Positions 17,540-26,654 are shown, numbered from the stretch's first letter. The stretch: 64,000 bases of DNA from Neptunomonas japonica DSM 18939 (GCF_000422765.1 NZ_AUGR01000010.1:62001-126000); one strand, 5' to 3'. Program-made: numbers and translations. The notes: generated from the letters alone by a model not told the origin.

Positions 17540-18775
17540 CTAGGCCTCATCAGTATGGCAAAGAACATACAAGCCAACATCAATGGAGCCGTGTTCAAAG
17601 CCGCCTTCGCAGTAGGCGAGATAATAGCGCCATAAGCGGTAAAAGGTCTCATCAAAGCCTTGATCACGAATATCTTCCCAGCTGTGTTCAAAGTCTTTGT
17701 ACCATTCGCGTAAAGTACGGGCGTAGTCTTTGCCGAATAACTGGTGCTTTTTCAACACAAAGCCGTGTTCACTTATTTTATCTTTAAGTATGCTCACACT
17801 AGGTAACATGCCACCAGGGAACACATGCCTTTGAATAAAGTCAGCTTGTTTGCGGTAGGTGTGAAAGCGCTCATCTTCAATGGTGATCACTTGTAAAACA
17901 GCGTTTCCCCCCGGTTTTAGTACTCGCTTTAGTGTTTCGAAATAAGTATCCCAGTGTGCTTCGCCTACGGCTTCGAACATCTCTATAGAGACCACCGCAT
18001 CGTACTGTTGGTTAAGGTCTCGATAGTCCGTCAGGCTGAGTTTCACTTGCTCGTTTAGCGCCTCGCTTGCTATGCGTTCTTCAGCCCATTTAAGCTGTTC
18101 TTTTGAGAGTGTAATACCATGAACGTTAAGCTCGTGATCACGGCCTGCTTGCAATGCAAAGCCTCCCCAACCACAACCTATCTCTACGACATGTTGGCCC
18201 GCTTTGGCTTGTAGTAATTCCAAAATTCTAGCGTACTTGTTGTGTTGGGCCTGGTGTAATGAGTCATCCGGGTGGTTATACAAAGCGGCAGAGTAGGTCA
18301 TGCTTTGGTCAAGCCAGTGTTTATAAAAGTCGTTTCCTAGGTCGTAATGGGCTGCAATATTTTTGCGGCTGCCTTTGCGGCTATTATCCCTTTGCCAGTG
18401 ATAAAGGTTATGTAAAACTTGCGTAAAGAAACTCGCTTGCGATAAATCTGTCAGCGTATCTTCATAGGCTAGCGCCCATTTCACTAATGTTGTTAAATCA
18501 ACACTGTCCCACTCGCCAGCAAGGTAGCTTTCGGACCAGCCATTAGTGCCTCCAAAATACAGGCGCACGAGAGGCCGAAAATTATTTAGACGGATATGGG
18601 CTTCTGGCTGGTTACTACCTAGTTTGCAGACAAAGCCGCTGGGGAGCGTCAGGTGTAATGTTCCGCAATCTTGGCTTAATGTTACCTGTAGCTTTTCGAG
18701 TAGCTTTTTTTCAAACCACGTAGGCTCAGAACAATTTGTATTCACATAAGTTGTTGATGGCTCATAAACTTTCAT
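17540..18775 (-). CDS. cfa: Cyclopropane-fatty-acyl-phospholipid synthase
   Basis: A 411-residue SAM-dependent methyltransferase that adds a methylene bridge to unsaturated acyl chains of membrane phospholipids. Seen motifs: HYDLGNDFYKHWLD, MTYSAALY, the SAM site VEIGCGWGGFALQ, SIEMFEAVGEAHWDTYF, and the end motif RLWRYYLAYCEGGF. The frame is open to 18832, but GGAG about 9 bases before the ATG at 18775 and the family start support 18775. It overlaps the end of DUF1365 by 14 bases. It is the last gene of the FAD-DUF1365-cfa unit, which is led by an ECF11-type promoter, consistent with membrane protection against singlet oxygen. Confidence 0.92.
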   Translation of the reverse strand: MKVYEPSTTYVNTNCSEPTWFEKKLLEKLQVTLSQDCGTLHLTLPSGFVCKLGSNQPEAHIRLNNFRPLVRLYFGGTNGWSESYLAGEWDSVDLTTLVKWALAYEDTLTDLSQASFFTQVLHNLYHWQRDNSRKGSRKNIAAHYDLGNDFYKHWLDQSMTYSAALYNHPDDSLHQAQHNKYARILELLQAKAGQHVVEIGCGWGGFALQAGRDHELNVHGITLSKEQLKWAEERIASEALNEQVKLSLTDYRDLNQQYDAVVSIEMFEAVGEAHWDTYFETLKRVLKPGGNAVLQVITIEDERFHTYRKQADFIQRHVFPGGMLPSVSILKDKISEHGFVLKKHQLFGKDYARTLREWYKDFEHSWEDIRDQGFDETFYRLWRYYLAYCEGGFEHGSIDVGLYVLCHTDEA

Positions 18776-19574
18776 AATGCGACACTCCACTTTTATCCTG
18801 CCAGCTAATGCTGTGGCTTTTACCGGTATCACGAGGCTGTAATGTTAATTTTTTGCGCCATAATTTGAGTGCTTCCCAATGGATGCCTGTCATGACTTTT
18901 AAGGTCATCAAGGGGTATTTAAAGAAGACGCTGAGTAATGAGCGGTCATTCAATGCGCAGTGCTCACCGGTAAACATGGCATGCAGAATCGGTTGTTTTT
19001 CTGCGCTGTTATTCACCTGTTCTGATTGGCGAATACATACCGAGACACGTTGCTTGGGAGGTTGGATACGAAAGCCGTAGGCGGTTTGCATCGGCATGAA
19101 GGGGCTAACATACATCTGTTTATCACAGTGATGGCGTACTTGATCAGTATTAGGGCTCGCTTCAAGTAAGTAGGTATGACGGGAGCCAAATGTGTTACTG
19201 ACTTCGTAGAGTATGGCTTCTAACTCGTCGTTACTGTTGTAACAGAAGTAAGTACTTAACGGATTAAAGGTATAACCCAAAATACGTGGGTAACAGAGTA
19301 AGCGTATATTATGGGTGGCGCTGTCGTAGCCTCGTTCAGTTAAAAGACCACGAATATTGTCAGCCAGATTACCTTTACCTGAGCCGTGATCTTTTTCGTG
19401 AAATGAAAACAGATTAAAACGATCGATCGAGAAGAATCGCTGCTTGTTTAATTGCGACAGCTCATCCAAATCAAGGCACACACAAAATACACGATAGATG
19501 AAGCGGTTTTTAGTGGGCCGAAAACGGTGATGCATTACCACGCCTTTATAAAGGCAAGAATTTAGCTCATCCAT
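18762..19574 (-). CDS. DUF1365 protein
   Basis: About 270 residues. It begins SCLYKGVVMHHRFRPTKNRF and carries RILGYTFNPLSTYFCYNSND, the diagnostic DUF1365 motif. It is nearly always found between an FAD-dependent amine oxidase-like gene and cfa, as here, and is thought to take part in modifying membrane fatty acids with them; its reaction is unknown to me. AAGGA 8 bases before the ATG at 19574 decides the start over an upstream ATG at 19592. It overlaps the FAD gene stop by 8 bases. Confidence 0.87.
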   Translation of the reverse strand: MDELNSCLYKGVVMHHRFRPTKNRFIYRVFCVCLDLDELSQLNKQRFFSIDRFNLFSFHEKDHGSGKGNLADNIRGLLTERGYDSATHNIRLLCYPRILGYTFNPLSTYFCYNSNDELEAILYEVSNTFGSRHTYLLEASPNTDQVRHHCDKQMYVSPFMPMQTAYGFRIQPPKQRVSVCIRQSEQVNNSAEKQPILHAMFTGEHCALNDRSLLSVFFKYPLMTLKVMTGIHWEALKLWRKKLTLQPRDTGKSHSISWQDKSGVSHYESL

Positions 19575-20955
19575 GGGCTTGTTCCTTCTCATTGTTGCTC
19601 TCTGTAAAAGAGGAGTTCTGCTGTGATGACAGCTCTTTTACAAAGATACGGCTATTTTTATCGTCAAGGTGCCAAGGGCGGGGTACTCCACCCAGTTGTT
19701 CTGCTACCGCAAGGCCTGATTGCAAGCCGTCTTCATGAAAGCCGTAACCGAAGTAAGCACCACAGAACCAGGTTCGTTGTTTGCCTTGCAGTGTCCATAG
19801 TTGCTTTTGTGACTGTAAGGCTTCGCGGCCAAATTCTGGATGGTCGTAAAAGAAACTTCGTATAATGCTGCCATCTTTTGGCTCGCGTAGAGGGTTTAAT
19901 GAAACGAAAACGGGTGTGTCGGTATTGAGTGGTTGTAGCTGGTTCATCCAATAGGTGACTGATACTTCTTGTGATTGGTCTCGTTTGCCTTCGGACAGGT
20001 AGTTCCAACTCGACCACACAGCTTTACGTTTTGGCATTAATGAAGCGTCTAAATGAAGATAGGCTTTATTACGCTGATACGGAAAATGCCCCAGCAGGCG
20101 TTGTTCATCTTCTGTTGGCTCATCCAACAATGCGATGGCTTGGTCTGAATGGCAAGCCAGCACTACATCATCATAGTATTCACGATTACCGTGCAGGTCT
20201 TCGATAATTACGTGATCACTATTACGGATGATCTTGTGTATGCGGCTATTTAGGCGGACCTTTCCTTCTAACTGGGTTGCTATTTTATTAACGTATTGTT
20301 TGCTGCCGCCAATCACCGTACTCCATTGAGGGCGGTTATTAAGTTGTACCAGACCGTGGTTGCGACAAAACCGTAGGAAGCTGCTGGCAGGGTAGTTCAG
20401 CATCTTGTCTACAGGAGTTGACCAGATAGCAGCCCCCATCGGTAAAAGATGGTTATAGATAAAGGCTTTGCCATAACCTTTTTGCTGCAAAAGCTCACCC
20501 AGTGTTATTTGATCAAGATCTTGCTGCTGCATCACCTGTTCAGACTCACGATAAAAACGCATTAGCTCCTGAACCATTCGCCAAAATGATGGGCGAATAA
20601 GGTTTCGCTTTTGTGCTAATAAGCCCGATAAGCCGGTTCCTGAATATTCAAGCTCACCTTGGTTTACGGATATTCCAAATGACATATCCGTTTCACAGGT
20701 AGTAACATCGAGTGTTTTAAAGAATTTTACTAAGTTGGGGTAATTAACAGGGTTAAAAACAATAAAACCCGTATCAACATCAACGTGATTATTTTCTAAA
20801 TCGAAGGAGACGGTATTGGAGTGCCCGCCTAAGCGGTCATCTTTTTCATACAGGGTTACTTGATGGGCCTTGTTGAGTAACCATGCGCAGCTCAGGCCAG
20901 AAATACCAGAGCCGACTACAGCAATTTTTTTAGGACGTATAGCCGTGATATTCAT
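19567..20955 (-). CDS. NAD(P)/FAD-dependent amine oxidoreductase-like protein
   Basis: A 462-residue flavoprotein. The N-terminal dinucleotide site is KIAVVGSGISGLSCAWLLNK followed by LYEKDDRLGGHSNTV; the C-terminal FAD motif is GYGFHEDGLQSGLAVAEQLG. Relatives are described as FAD-dependent desaturase- or amine-oxidase-like proteins, always beside DUF1365 and cfa. It is the first gene of the minus-strand operon, 37 bases from the proposed ECF11 -10 element. The ATG at 20955 is chosen over 20970 because GGGTGA lies before it. The substrate is probably a membrane fatty acid, by association only. Confidence 0.85.
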   Translation of the reverse strand: MNITAIRPKKIAVVGSGISGLSCAWLLNKAHQVTLYEKDDRLGGHSNTVSFDLENNHVDVDTGFIVFNPVNYPNLVKFFKTLDVTTCETDMSFGISVNQGELEYSGTGLSGLLAQKRNLIRPSFWRMVQELMRFYRESEQVMQQQDLDQITLGELLQQKGYGKAFIYNHLLPMGAAIWSTPVDKMLNYPASSFLRFCRNHGLVQLNNRPQWSTVIGGSKQYVNKIATQLEGKVRLNSRIHKIIRNSDHVIIEDLHGNREYYDDVVLACHSDQAIALLDEPTEDEQRLLGHFPYQRNKAYLHLDASLMPKRKAVWSSWNYLSEGKRDQSQEVSVTYWMNQLQPLNTDTPVFVSLNPLREPKDGSIIRSFFYDHPEFGREALQSQKQLWTLQGKQRTWFCGAYFGYGFHEDGLQSGLAVAEQLGGVPRPWHLDDKNSRIFVKELSSQQNSSFTESNNEKEQAHG

Positions 20956-20991
20956 CGGTTCACCCATCATTATTAAAATGTATTGCAGCTT

Positions 20992-21019
20992 GTTACGTAG
21001 CTATATAAAAAAAAGATCA
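20992..21019 (-). promoter_or_regulatory. ECF11-type sigma promoter for FAD-DUF1365-cfa
   Basis: Read on the minus strand: TGATCT (21014-21019), a 16-base spacer, CGTAAC (20992-20997). It is the divergent twin of the sigma-gene promoter at 21077-21104. Confidence 0.8.
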
Positions 21020-21076
21020 CATTAATCGCACTGCATTTTATTTTTACCCTTATATTTAAAGTAATAGGGTTTTGGG

Positions 21077-21104
21077 TGATCCACCCAGAGTGATTCATCG
21101 TAAG
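21077..21104 (+). promoter_or_regulatory. ECF11-type autoregulated promoter of the sigma-chrR operon
   Basis: TGATCC (21077-21082), a 16-base spacer, CGTAAG (21099-21104). This agrees with the TGATCC-type -35 described for RpoE-ChrR of Rhodobacter. The -10 overlaps the AAGGGG (21102-21107) before the ATG at 21112, so the transcript may have almost no leader, or translation may start at the internal ATG at 21157. Confidence 0.8.
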
Positions 21105-21111
21105 GGGTATT

Positions 21112-21708
21112 ATGGAAAGCAAACCACCGGGTGAAGATGTGAATAATGTAGTGGCTATGCGACAGGCAGAAGCTCCTAAGGTTTGGAGTGATCGGCTTTC
21201 AGATTTGGCTAAAACAAAAGAAAAAGCGTTGTATATACAACTGTTTCAACATTTTGCGCCAAAAGTAAAAGCTTACATTATTCGTTTGGGTCTGGTTGAG
21301 ACAACGGCAGAAGAGCTAATGCAAGAAACGATGCTAGCTGTTTGGCGCAAGGCTCATCTCTACAATCCTTCTAAAGCGGCAGCCAGTACTTGGATTTTTA
21401 CCTTAGCAAGAAACCAAAGCATAGACTGGATGCGCAAGCAGAAGTACCCGGAATATGGCTTAGAGTCATGGCATGAAGAGCCAGATGAAGAAAACGACGT
21501 CTGCGAGCAGGTGATAACATCTGACCGCATGGCCAAAGTTATTTCGCAGCTACCGGAAGATCAGGCACAGGTGATTTATATGTCTTTTTATGAAGGGCGC
21601 TCACACTCTGATATATCAGACCGGCTGGGTGTACCTTTAGGCAGTGTTAAATCAAGAATCCGTTTGGCCGCAGGAAAAATTAAAATGATGTGGAGTGATG
21701 AAGTATGA
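21112..21708 (+). CDS. rpoE: ECF11-type RNA polymerase sigma factor (RpoE-like)
   Basis: A 198-residue extracytoplasmic-function sigma factor. Region 2 covers FQHFAPKVKAYIIRLG through EELMQETMLAVWRKAHLYNP and ASTWIFTLARNQSIDWMRKQ; region 4 covers LPEDQAQVIYMSFYEGRSHS and LGVPLGSVKSRIRLA. Pairing with a ChrR anti-sigma (4-base ATGA overlap) identifies the ECF11 group, which answers singlet oxygen. The ATG at 21112 has AAGGGG 4 bases away. An internal ATG at 21157 (MRQAEAPKVWSD) is a fair alternative because the proposed promoter lies so close to 21112. Confidence 0.92.
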   Translation: MESKPPGEDVNNVVAMRQAEAPKVWSDRLSDLAKTKEKALYIQLFQHFAPKVKAYIIRLGLVETTAEELMQETMLAVWRKAHLYNPSKAAASTWIFTLARNQSIDWMRKQKYPEYGLESWHEEPDEENDVCEQVITSDRMAKVISQLPEDQAQVIYMSFYEGRSHSDISDRLGVPLGSVKSRIRLAAGKIKMMWSDEV

Positions 21709-22403
21709 ACATCAAACATCACTTAGATGAAGCAACCCTGATGAGCTACACCGCTGGCTCTATGTCTCAGGCAATGGCGCTGGTGGTTGCTTGCCATCTC
21801 TCTATGTGTACTGCCTGTCGTGAAAGGGCTCATGAATCTGAAGCGATTGGCGGCATGCTACTCGATAGCCTTAAACCCGCTCCAGTGGGTGATGATGCAT
21901 TAGCGCAAGTACTTGCTTGTATAGATGGGTTGCCAGAAGCGGAGGCTGAGGCTTTAGATGCTTCATATAAAGATACTCAATCTTGTTCGGAAAATAAATC
22001 GCATTTAAACATTGGTTCAAGCGTTCCAAGCCCCCTAAGTATCTATATTGGCAGCTCATTGGATCATATTGAGTGGACGAGAATAGTACCTGGCGTCCAT
22101 TACCATGACCTGCCCTTTAAAACCGAGCGCGGGGGCGTATCACGCTTATTGCGTATTGCACCCGGTAAAGCGATGTTGCCGCACTCGCACGATGGAAACG
22201 AGCTTACTTTGATTTTATGCGGCTCATTTACTGATGAGGTAGGGCGCTTTACGGTGGGGGATATCGCTGATCTGGATAACGAAATACAGCATCAGCCGCT
22301 GGTGGATAGTAACGAAGATTGCATTTGCCTTATTGCTACTGATGCGCCGCTTAAATTTAGTACTTTGCTGGGTAAAATTGTCCAGCCAATGACAGGTTTT
22401 TAA
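21705..22403 (+). CDS. chrR: ChrR-type zinc anti-sigma factor with cupin domain
   Basis: A 232-residue protein. The N-terminal anti-sigma domain carries the zinc ligands His6, His31, Cys35 and Cys38 (ACHLSMCTAC), the same numbering as Rhodobacter ChrR. The C-terminal cupin has His160, His162, Glu166 (LPHSHDGNELTLIL) and His196, also at expected spacing. ChrR binds the sigma factor and releases it on singlet oxygen or organic hydroperoxide. Cys206 and Cys208 match the position of the cupin-domain CxC pair. The sigma-chrR pair is therefore probably functional. It begins inside the stop of the sigma gene. Confidence 0.93.
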   Translation: MNIKHHLDEATLMSYTAGSMSQAMALVVACHLSMCTACRERAHESEAIGGMLLDSLKPAPVGDDALAQVLACIDGLPEAEAEALDASYKDTQSCSENKSHLNIGSSVPSPLSIYIGSSLDHIEWTRIVPGVHYHDLPFKTERGGVSRLLRIAPGKAMLPHSHDGNELTLILCGSFTDEVGRFTVGDIADLDNEIQHQPLVDSNEDCICLIATDAPLKFSTLLGKIVQPMTGF

Positions 22404-22436
22404 CGATTTAAATTGTTTTTGATGGAGAAAACTCAC

Positions 22437-23402
22437 ATGGAAAATATTGTAGCTAAACCGTCAATTCCAGTAGGTATTAGTGCCTGTTTGTTGGGACAAA
22501 AAGTTCGTTTTGATGGTGGGCACAAACGCTCGAAATACTGCTTAGATGTATTGAGTGAATGTTTTCAATACACTCCTCTGTGCCCTGAAGTATCCATCGG
22601 TTTAAGCATACCGCGTGAGCCTATTCGCTTGGTGGGCAGTGCACAAGATCCTCGTGTGGTCGGTGTGAAAGATCCGTCGTTGGATGTGACAGACAAATTA
22701 AAAGAATATGCCGATGACGTGAGCCGTACGCAAACAGATCTGTGTGGCTATATATTGATGAGAGGCTCACCCAGTTGCGGCATGGAGAGAGTAAAAATCT
22801 ATCACGAAAACGGAATGCCAAATGTCTCTGGCAGTGGCGTGTATGCTGCCAGATATATGAAAAATAACCCAGCCTTACCGGTAGAGGAAGAAGCTCGCCT
22901 GAATGACGCCGTGTTGCGTGAAAACTTCATTACGCGGGTGTTTGCTTACTATAACTGGCGAGAAGAGGTGATGACTGCACCTACTCTGCATAAGGTTATT
23001 CAGTTTCATAGCCGCCATAAATATCAGTTGATGGCGCATAGTTACGAAGGCTACAAGCAGTTGGGCAAGTATCTGGCGGATGACGCCGCCAAGCAGCCGT
23101 TGGAAGAGGTTCTTGAAAAGTACATCGTGGACCTGATGACCCATTTACAGAATCGTGCAAATCGTAAAAGCCACACCAATGTGCTGATGCATATTATGGG
23201 TTATCTAAAACAGGATATTGATGGCGAAACTAAACAAGATTTAGTAGAGGCGATCGAAGATTATCGCACCGAGAAGGTGAATCTAATTACCCCTTTAACC
23301 TTGCTTAAGCACTACTTAAAGCGCCATGGTTCTGAGTACATTCAATCACAGGTGTATCTTGATCCTTACCCGCATGAGCTTGGTTTAAGAAATTACATTT
23401 GA
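22437..23402 (+). CDS. DUF523-DUF1722 (YbgA-like) protein
   Basis: A 321-residue two-domain protein. DUF523 (about 1-150) has ISACLLGQKVRFDGGHKRS, CPEVSIGLSIPREPIRLV and MRGSPSCGMERVKIY. DUF1722 (about 185-305) has HSRHKYQLMAHS and THLQNRANRKSHTNVLMHI. In this family the protein sits next to photolyase, as here, and belongs to the ChrR regulon of several species; the function is not established. GGAG at 22424-22427 is 9 bases before the ATG at 22437; two earlier in-frame starts are less well placed. It is 33 bases from chrR, so co-transcribed. Confidence 0.88.
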   Translation: MENIVAKPSIPVGISACLLGQKVRFDGGHKRSKYCLDVLSECFQYTPLCPEVSIGLSIPREPIRLVGSAQDPRVVGVKDPSLDVTDKLKEYADDVSRTQTDLCGYILMRGSPSCGMERVKIYHENGMPNVSGSGVYAARYMKNNPALPVEEEARLNDAVLRENFITRVFAYYNWREEVMTAPTLHKVIQFHSRHKYQLMAHSYEGYKQLGKYLADDAAKQPLEEVLEKYIVDLMTHLQNRANRKSHTNVLMHIMGYLKQDIDGETKQDLVEAIEDYRTEKVNLITPLTLLKHYLKRHGSEYIQSQVYLDPYPHELGLRNYI

Positions 23403-23453
23403 ACTTGTATGTAAATTATAAAATGTAAGCCCCAGAACGGAGTGCTCTCTAGA

Positions 23454-24857
23454 ATGGCACATCATAAGCTAGTTTGGTTTCGTAATGACTTACGAACAGA
23501 AGATAATCATGCGCTTTATCATGCCTGCCAAAACAGTGCTGATGCTGGCGTTATTGCTGTTGTCGCGATTACACCAACGCAGTGGCAGATGCAGGGTGAG
23601 GCTAAATGCAGAGTCGAGTTTTGGTTAGCCAATCTGAAAATGTTAAAGCAGGATCTGGCAGCACTTAATATTCCGCTTAAAATAATACGCGTTGCCACTA
23701 ACCGTGAGTTGCCAGAGCAGTTGTTGGCTCTCGTTCAACAGCTTAATGTTAGCGATCTGTATTTTAATAGAGAGTACCCTGAATATGAGCAAGCGCGTGA
23801 TCAACAAGTAGAGCAACTGCTCTTGAAAAAAGGTGTTGCTTGTCATGTGTCTGACAGCGACTTAATACTGCCAGCAGGCTCTGTGTTGAACCAGCAAGGC
23901 CAGGCTTATAAGGTGTTCACACCTTTTAGCAAGGCTTGGCGCCAGTTGTATCTGCAGCAACCTTGTGCGCCGTTACCTTCTCCCGTCCAATTATCTAAGC
24001 AAAACTACGTCATTACTGGTAGTGACTGCATGAGTGAGAGGGTACCAATGGATGTTGGCTACGGGAATCAAGTCGGTGCTAGCTGGAATAATAGCTTGTG
24101 GCCCGCAGGCGCTGATCATGCTCATCAATTATTACAACAGTTTGTGCATGAGAGATCAGATAATTATAAGCAGTTACGTGACTTTCCTGCACAAATAGCG
24201 ACATCGTCACTATCACCTTATTTGAGTGCAGGCGTACTAACTACGCGCCAATGTATCGCCGCTATGCAGGCTTACTCTGAAGATCCTGATTGGTTTTATA
24301 GTCAGTGGATAACTGAGCTCATCTGGCGTGAGTTCTATCGTCATTTGTTAGTCGCGTTTCCCCAAATGAATCGTTGGCAGCCGTTTAAGCCGGAAGTTGA
24401 GGCTAAAATCAGCTGGCAATATGATGAAAAGCTCTTTCGTGCTTGGTGCGAAGGAGAAACGGGCTTCGCTATTGTCGATGCCGGTATGAAGCAGCTGCTA
24501 GAGACAGGCTGGATGCATAATCGTGTAAGAATGATTAGTGCCTCTTTTCTTACAAAGTTACTGCGACAGGACTGGCGCTTGGGTGCACGTTTTTTCATGC
24601 AGCACCTCATTGATGGCGACTTTGCCTCTAATCTTGGTGGTTGGCAGTGGAGTGCTTCTGTCGGTGCTGATGCCGCGCCGTATTTTCGGATTTTTAGCCC
24701 GAGGCGCCAAACCGATCGGTTTGACCCGCAAGGAGCCTATATCTCGCGCTGGTTGCCTGATGAGTTAAACAGGAACCTCCCAGCCCCTGTGATCGATTAT
24801 GCAGTTGAGCGTAACCGCAGTATTGATGAATACAAAAACAGCGGAGTTTTTAGATGA
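23454..24857 (+). CDS. phrB: Deoxyribodipyrimidine photolyase
   Basis: A 467-residue class I cyclobutane pyrimidine dimer photolyase. The N-terminal antenna domain starts HKLVWFRNDLRTEDNHALYH. The FAD-binding helical domain shows WITELIWREFYRHLL, FAIVDAGMKQLLETGWMHNR, DWRLGARFFMQHLIDGDFAS and the NLGGWQWSASVGADA segment. It repairs UV-induced dimers using blue light and the MTHF antenna. GGAG at 23439-23442 precedes the chosen ATG at 23454. It is the fourth gene of the sigma-chrR unit and overlaps TIGR02450 by 4 bases. FolE, encoded nearby, may feed its folate cofactor. No missing catalytic feature was noticed. Confidence 0.95.
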   Translation: MAHHKLVWFRNDLRTEDNHALYHACQNSADAGVIAVVAITPTQWQMQGEAKCRVEFWLANLKMLKQDLAALNIPLKIIRVATNRELPEQLLALVQQLNVSDLYFNREYPEYEQARDQQVEQLLLKKGVACHVSDSDLILPAGSVLNQQGQAYKVFTPFSKAWRQLYLQQPCAPLPSPVQLSKQNYVITGSDCMSERVPMDVGYGNQVGASWNNSLWPAGADHAHQLLQQFVHERSDNYKQLRDFPAQIATSSLSPYLSAGVLTTRQCIAAMQAYSEDPDWFYSQWITELIWREFYRHLLVAFPQMNRWQPFKPEVEAKISWQYDEKLFRAWCEGETGFAIVDAGMKQLLETGWMHNRVRMISASFLTKLLRQDWRLGARFFMQHLIDGDFASNLGGWQWSASVGADAAPYFRIFSPRRQTDRFDPQGAYISRWLPDELNRNLPAPVIDYAVERNRSIDEYKNSGVFR

Positions 24858-25090
24858 GCGGTGTTAGTCATATAAATACGTTTAACCCAAACAAATTGTT
24901 GTTGTCTAAATGGACCGCTACAAAGCCATATCAGAAACAGAAACATTTTCTTGTTATTGAGCTTATCAAAGATGAATTAGATGAAAACATTATTGCTTGT
25001 ATGTTAGAAGCCGTTATCAATAAGCAAGCTTTTAAGATTGACTGGCAAGAGCTAATAGACGCGGAACGATGGATACAAGGTTGGAAGTAA
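24854..25090 (+). CDS. TIGR02450 small Trp-rich protein
   Basis: A 78-residue protein. It contains NPNKLLLSKWTATKPYQKQK and HFLVIEL, the signature of the TIGR02450 family, which is small, tryptophan-containing and of unknown function, and is commonly linked to photolyase genes. It starts within the phr stop (ATGA). No signal or membrane segment. It is the last gene of the operon before the strong hairpin at 25090-25115. Confidence 0.85.
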   Translation: MSGVSHINTFNPNKLLLSKWTATKPYQKQKHFLVIELIKDELDENIIACMLEAVINKQAFKIDWQELIDAERWIQGWK

Positions 25091-25115
25091 AGACCTTCTT
25101 TAAAAAGAAGGTCTT
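25090..25115 (+). terminator. Hairpin terminator of the sigma-chrR-phr operon
   Basis: AAGACCTTCTTT and AAAGAAGGTCTT form a perfect 12-bp stem with a minimal loop, beginning at the stop codon of the last gene. The T-tail is short. It may also serve the converging quinol monooxygenase gene. Confidence 0.75.
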
Positions 25116-25151
25116 ATGTTTATTAGCAGAGCTCGATGACTAATCACCCAC

Positions 25152-25448
25152 TTATGCTGATATGCGGCTCATTTCATTGAGTTCAAAGCTCGCTACTGCA
25201 CCTTCTGTTGCTGCCATGTATGCTTTTAAGTGCGCATTTTCCATATGTGCTAGCCACAGGTCACGGCTCTCCCAGTTTTCATAAAACAGGAATATCGCAG
25301 GGTTTTCGTTATCCTGGTGTAGGTCGTACTGAATGCAGCCTGTTTCTTCACGCGTAGGTTCAACCAGCTTAATCAGCTCTGACTTAACCCGCTCAATCTG
25401 ATCAGGGTTTGCTGTAATTTTAGCCACAATTGTGAGGGCTATACTCAT
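25152..25448 (-). CDS. Putative quinol monooxygenase (ABM domain)
   Basis: A 98-residue protein of the antibiotic biosynthesis monooxygenase fold (YgiN-like). It has LTIVAKITANPDQIERVKSE near the start and IQYDLHQDNENPAIFLFYENW in the middle, typical of the family. These form dimeric ferredoxin-like barrels acting on quinols without a cofactor. It lies 37 bases after the zinc-type alcohol dehydrogenase on the same strand, a common pairing, probably for quinone or aldehyde detoxification. No ECF11-type site was seen upstream of the pair. Confidence 0.85.
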   Translation of the reverse strand: MSIALTIVAKITANPDQIERVKSELIKLVEPTREETGCIQYDLHQDNENPAIFLFYENWESRDLWLAHMENAHLKAYMAATEGAVASFELNEMSRISA

Positions 25449-25485
25449 GGTATTTTCTCCAAAAATGCTGTGTGTAAAGTCAGTA

Positions 25486-26511
25486 TTAAAAGCCTTCTAA
25501 AACAATTTTTCCGATAGTTTTACCACTTTCAAGGTCGGCATGAGCACGTTTCAGGTTATCGGCACTGATGATGCCGTAGTGCTGGCCCATGGTTGTTTTT
25601 ATTTCACCGGCATCAATTAAGCCAGCAACCTTATTGAGTAACTCTCCTTGTTTAGCCATATCATCAGTAGCGAACATAGAGCGGGTATACATAAATTCCC
25701 AATGCAACGAAACTGACTTCATTTTTAATAACGAGATATCCAGCGGGGTGCTTGGGTCATCAATTAACGCAAATTTACCTTGGGGTGCAATGACTTTTGC
25801 AATTTCACTAAAGTGTTTCTCTGTGGCGTTCAAGCCAATGACATGAGAAACGCTGGTTATACCTATTTGCTCTAACTCCTCACTTAACGGTTGGCGATGA
25901 TCAATGACATGATCTGCGCCTAGCTCGGAGACCCATTTCTGGCTTTCTTCGCGAGATGCGGTACCAATAATAAGTGCGTTTGTTAGCTTAGATGCAAGCT
26001 GTACTAAAATAGAACCCACACCACCGGCTGCACCAATGACTAATATTTGTTGTGTATGGCGTGTATCTGCTGCGGTGCTTTGCTCAATCTGTAAACGATC
26101 AAACAGTAGCTCCCAAGCCGTGATGGTTGTCAGCGGAAAAGCCGCTGCTTGTGCATCTGAAACAGATGTCGGTTTATGGCCAACAATACGCTCATCTACT
26201 AAATGGTACTCAGCGTTAGTGCCAGGGCGGGTAAGGTCTCCGGCATACCATACTTTGTCACCTTTTTTATAAATAGAAACGGCATCGCCCACTTCAACAA
26301 CTTCACCAACAGCATCCCAACCGAGAATTTTGTGTTCGCCGTTTTCAGGTTGTGCCCGCATTCTTACTTTCGTATCAACTGGGTTTACAGAGATGGCTAC
26401 TATCTTTACTAGTAGGTCATGACCTGTTGGAGATGGTGTGCTTTGTTCAAATTCAATGAGTGAATTTTCTTGAGTAATTTCTAGCGAGTGTAGGTAGCCA
26501 ATTGCTTTCAT
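25486..26511 (-). CDS. Zinc-binding alcohol dehydrogenase family / quinone reductase-like protein
   Basis: A 341-residue medium-chain dehydrogenase/reductase. It has the GroES-like N-domain (LLVKIVAISVNPVDTKVRMR, ILGWDAVGEVVEVGDAV) and the NADPH site VIGAAGGVGSILVQLASKL. The zinc-ligand cysteines of true alcohol dehydrogenases are absent, so it is closer to zeta-crystallin/QOR enzymes of the ZADH1 type. It is first in a two-gene unit with the quinol monooxygenase. Substrate: quinones or enones are likely from the family. Confidence 0.87.
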   Translation of the reverse strand: MKAIGYLHSLEITQENSLIEFEQSTPSPTGHDLLVKIVAISVNPVDTKVRMRAQPENGEHKILGWDAVGEVVEVGDAVSIYKKGDKVWYAGDLTRPGTNAEYHLVDERIVGHKPTSVSDAQAAAFPLTTITAWELLFDRLQIEQSTAADTRHTQQILVIGAAGGVGSILVQLASKLTNALIIGTASREESQKWVSELGADHVIDHRQPLSEELEQIGITSVSHVIGLNATEKHFSEIAKVIAPQGKFALIDDPSTPLDISLLKMKSVSLHWEFMYTRSMFATDDMAKQGELLNKVAGLIDAGEIKTTMGQHYGIISADNLKRAHADLESGKTIGKIVLEGF

Positions 26512-26654
26512 CGTGTCTCTCCAAGAATGTTATGGAGCTATTGTGTGATAATCGAGAAGAATTAAAAACAGGGTAGTTCTTTAATTACTTTCAAAAAAAA
26601 ATTGATAATAATCTGGGTAAATATTCTTATCTTTATCGTGATTAAGATGAAAAG

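Noticed and set aside
14640-17540. Chromosomal integron cassette array
   Set aside because: Hairpins and small genes look suggestive, but I could not find paired RYYYAAC/GTTRRRY attC cores or an integrase; kept only as a low-interest repeat observation.
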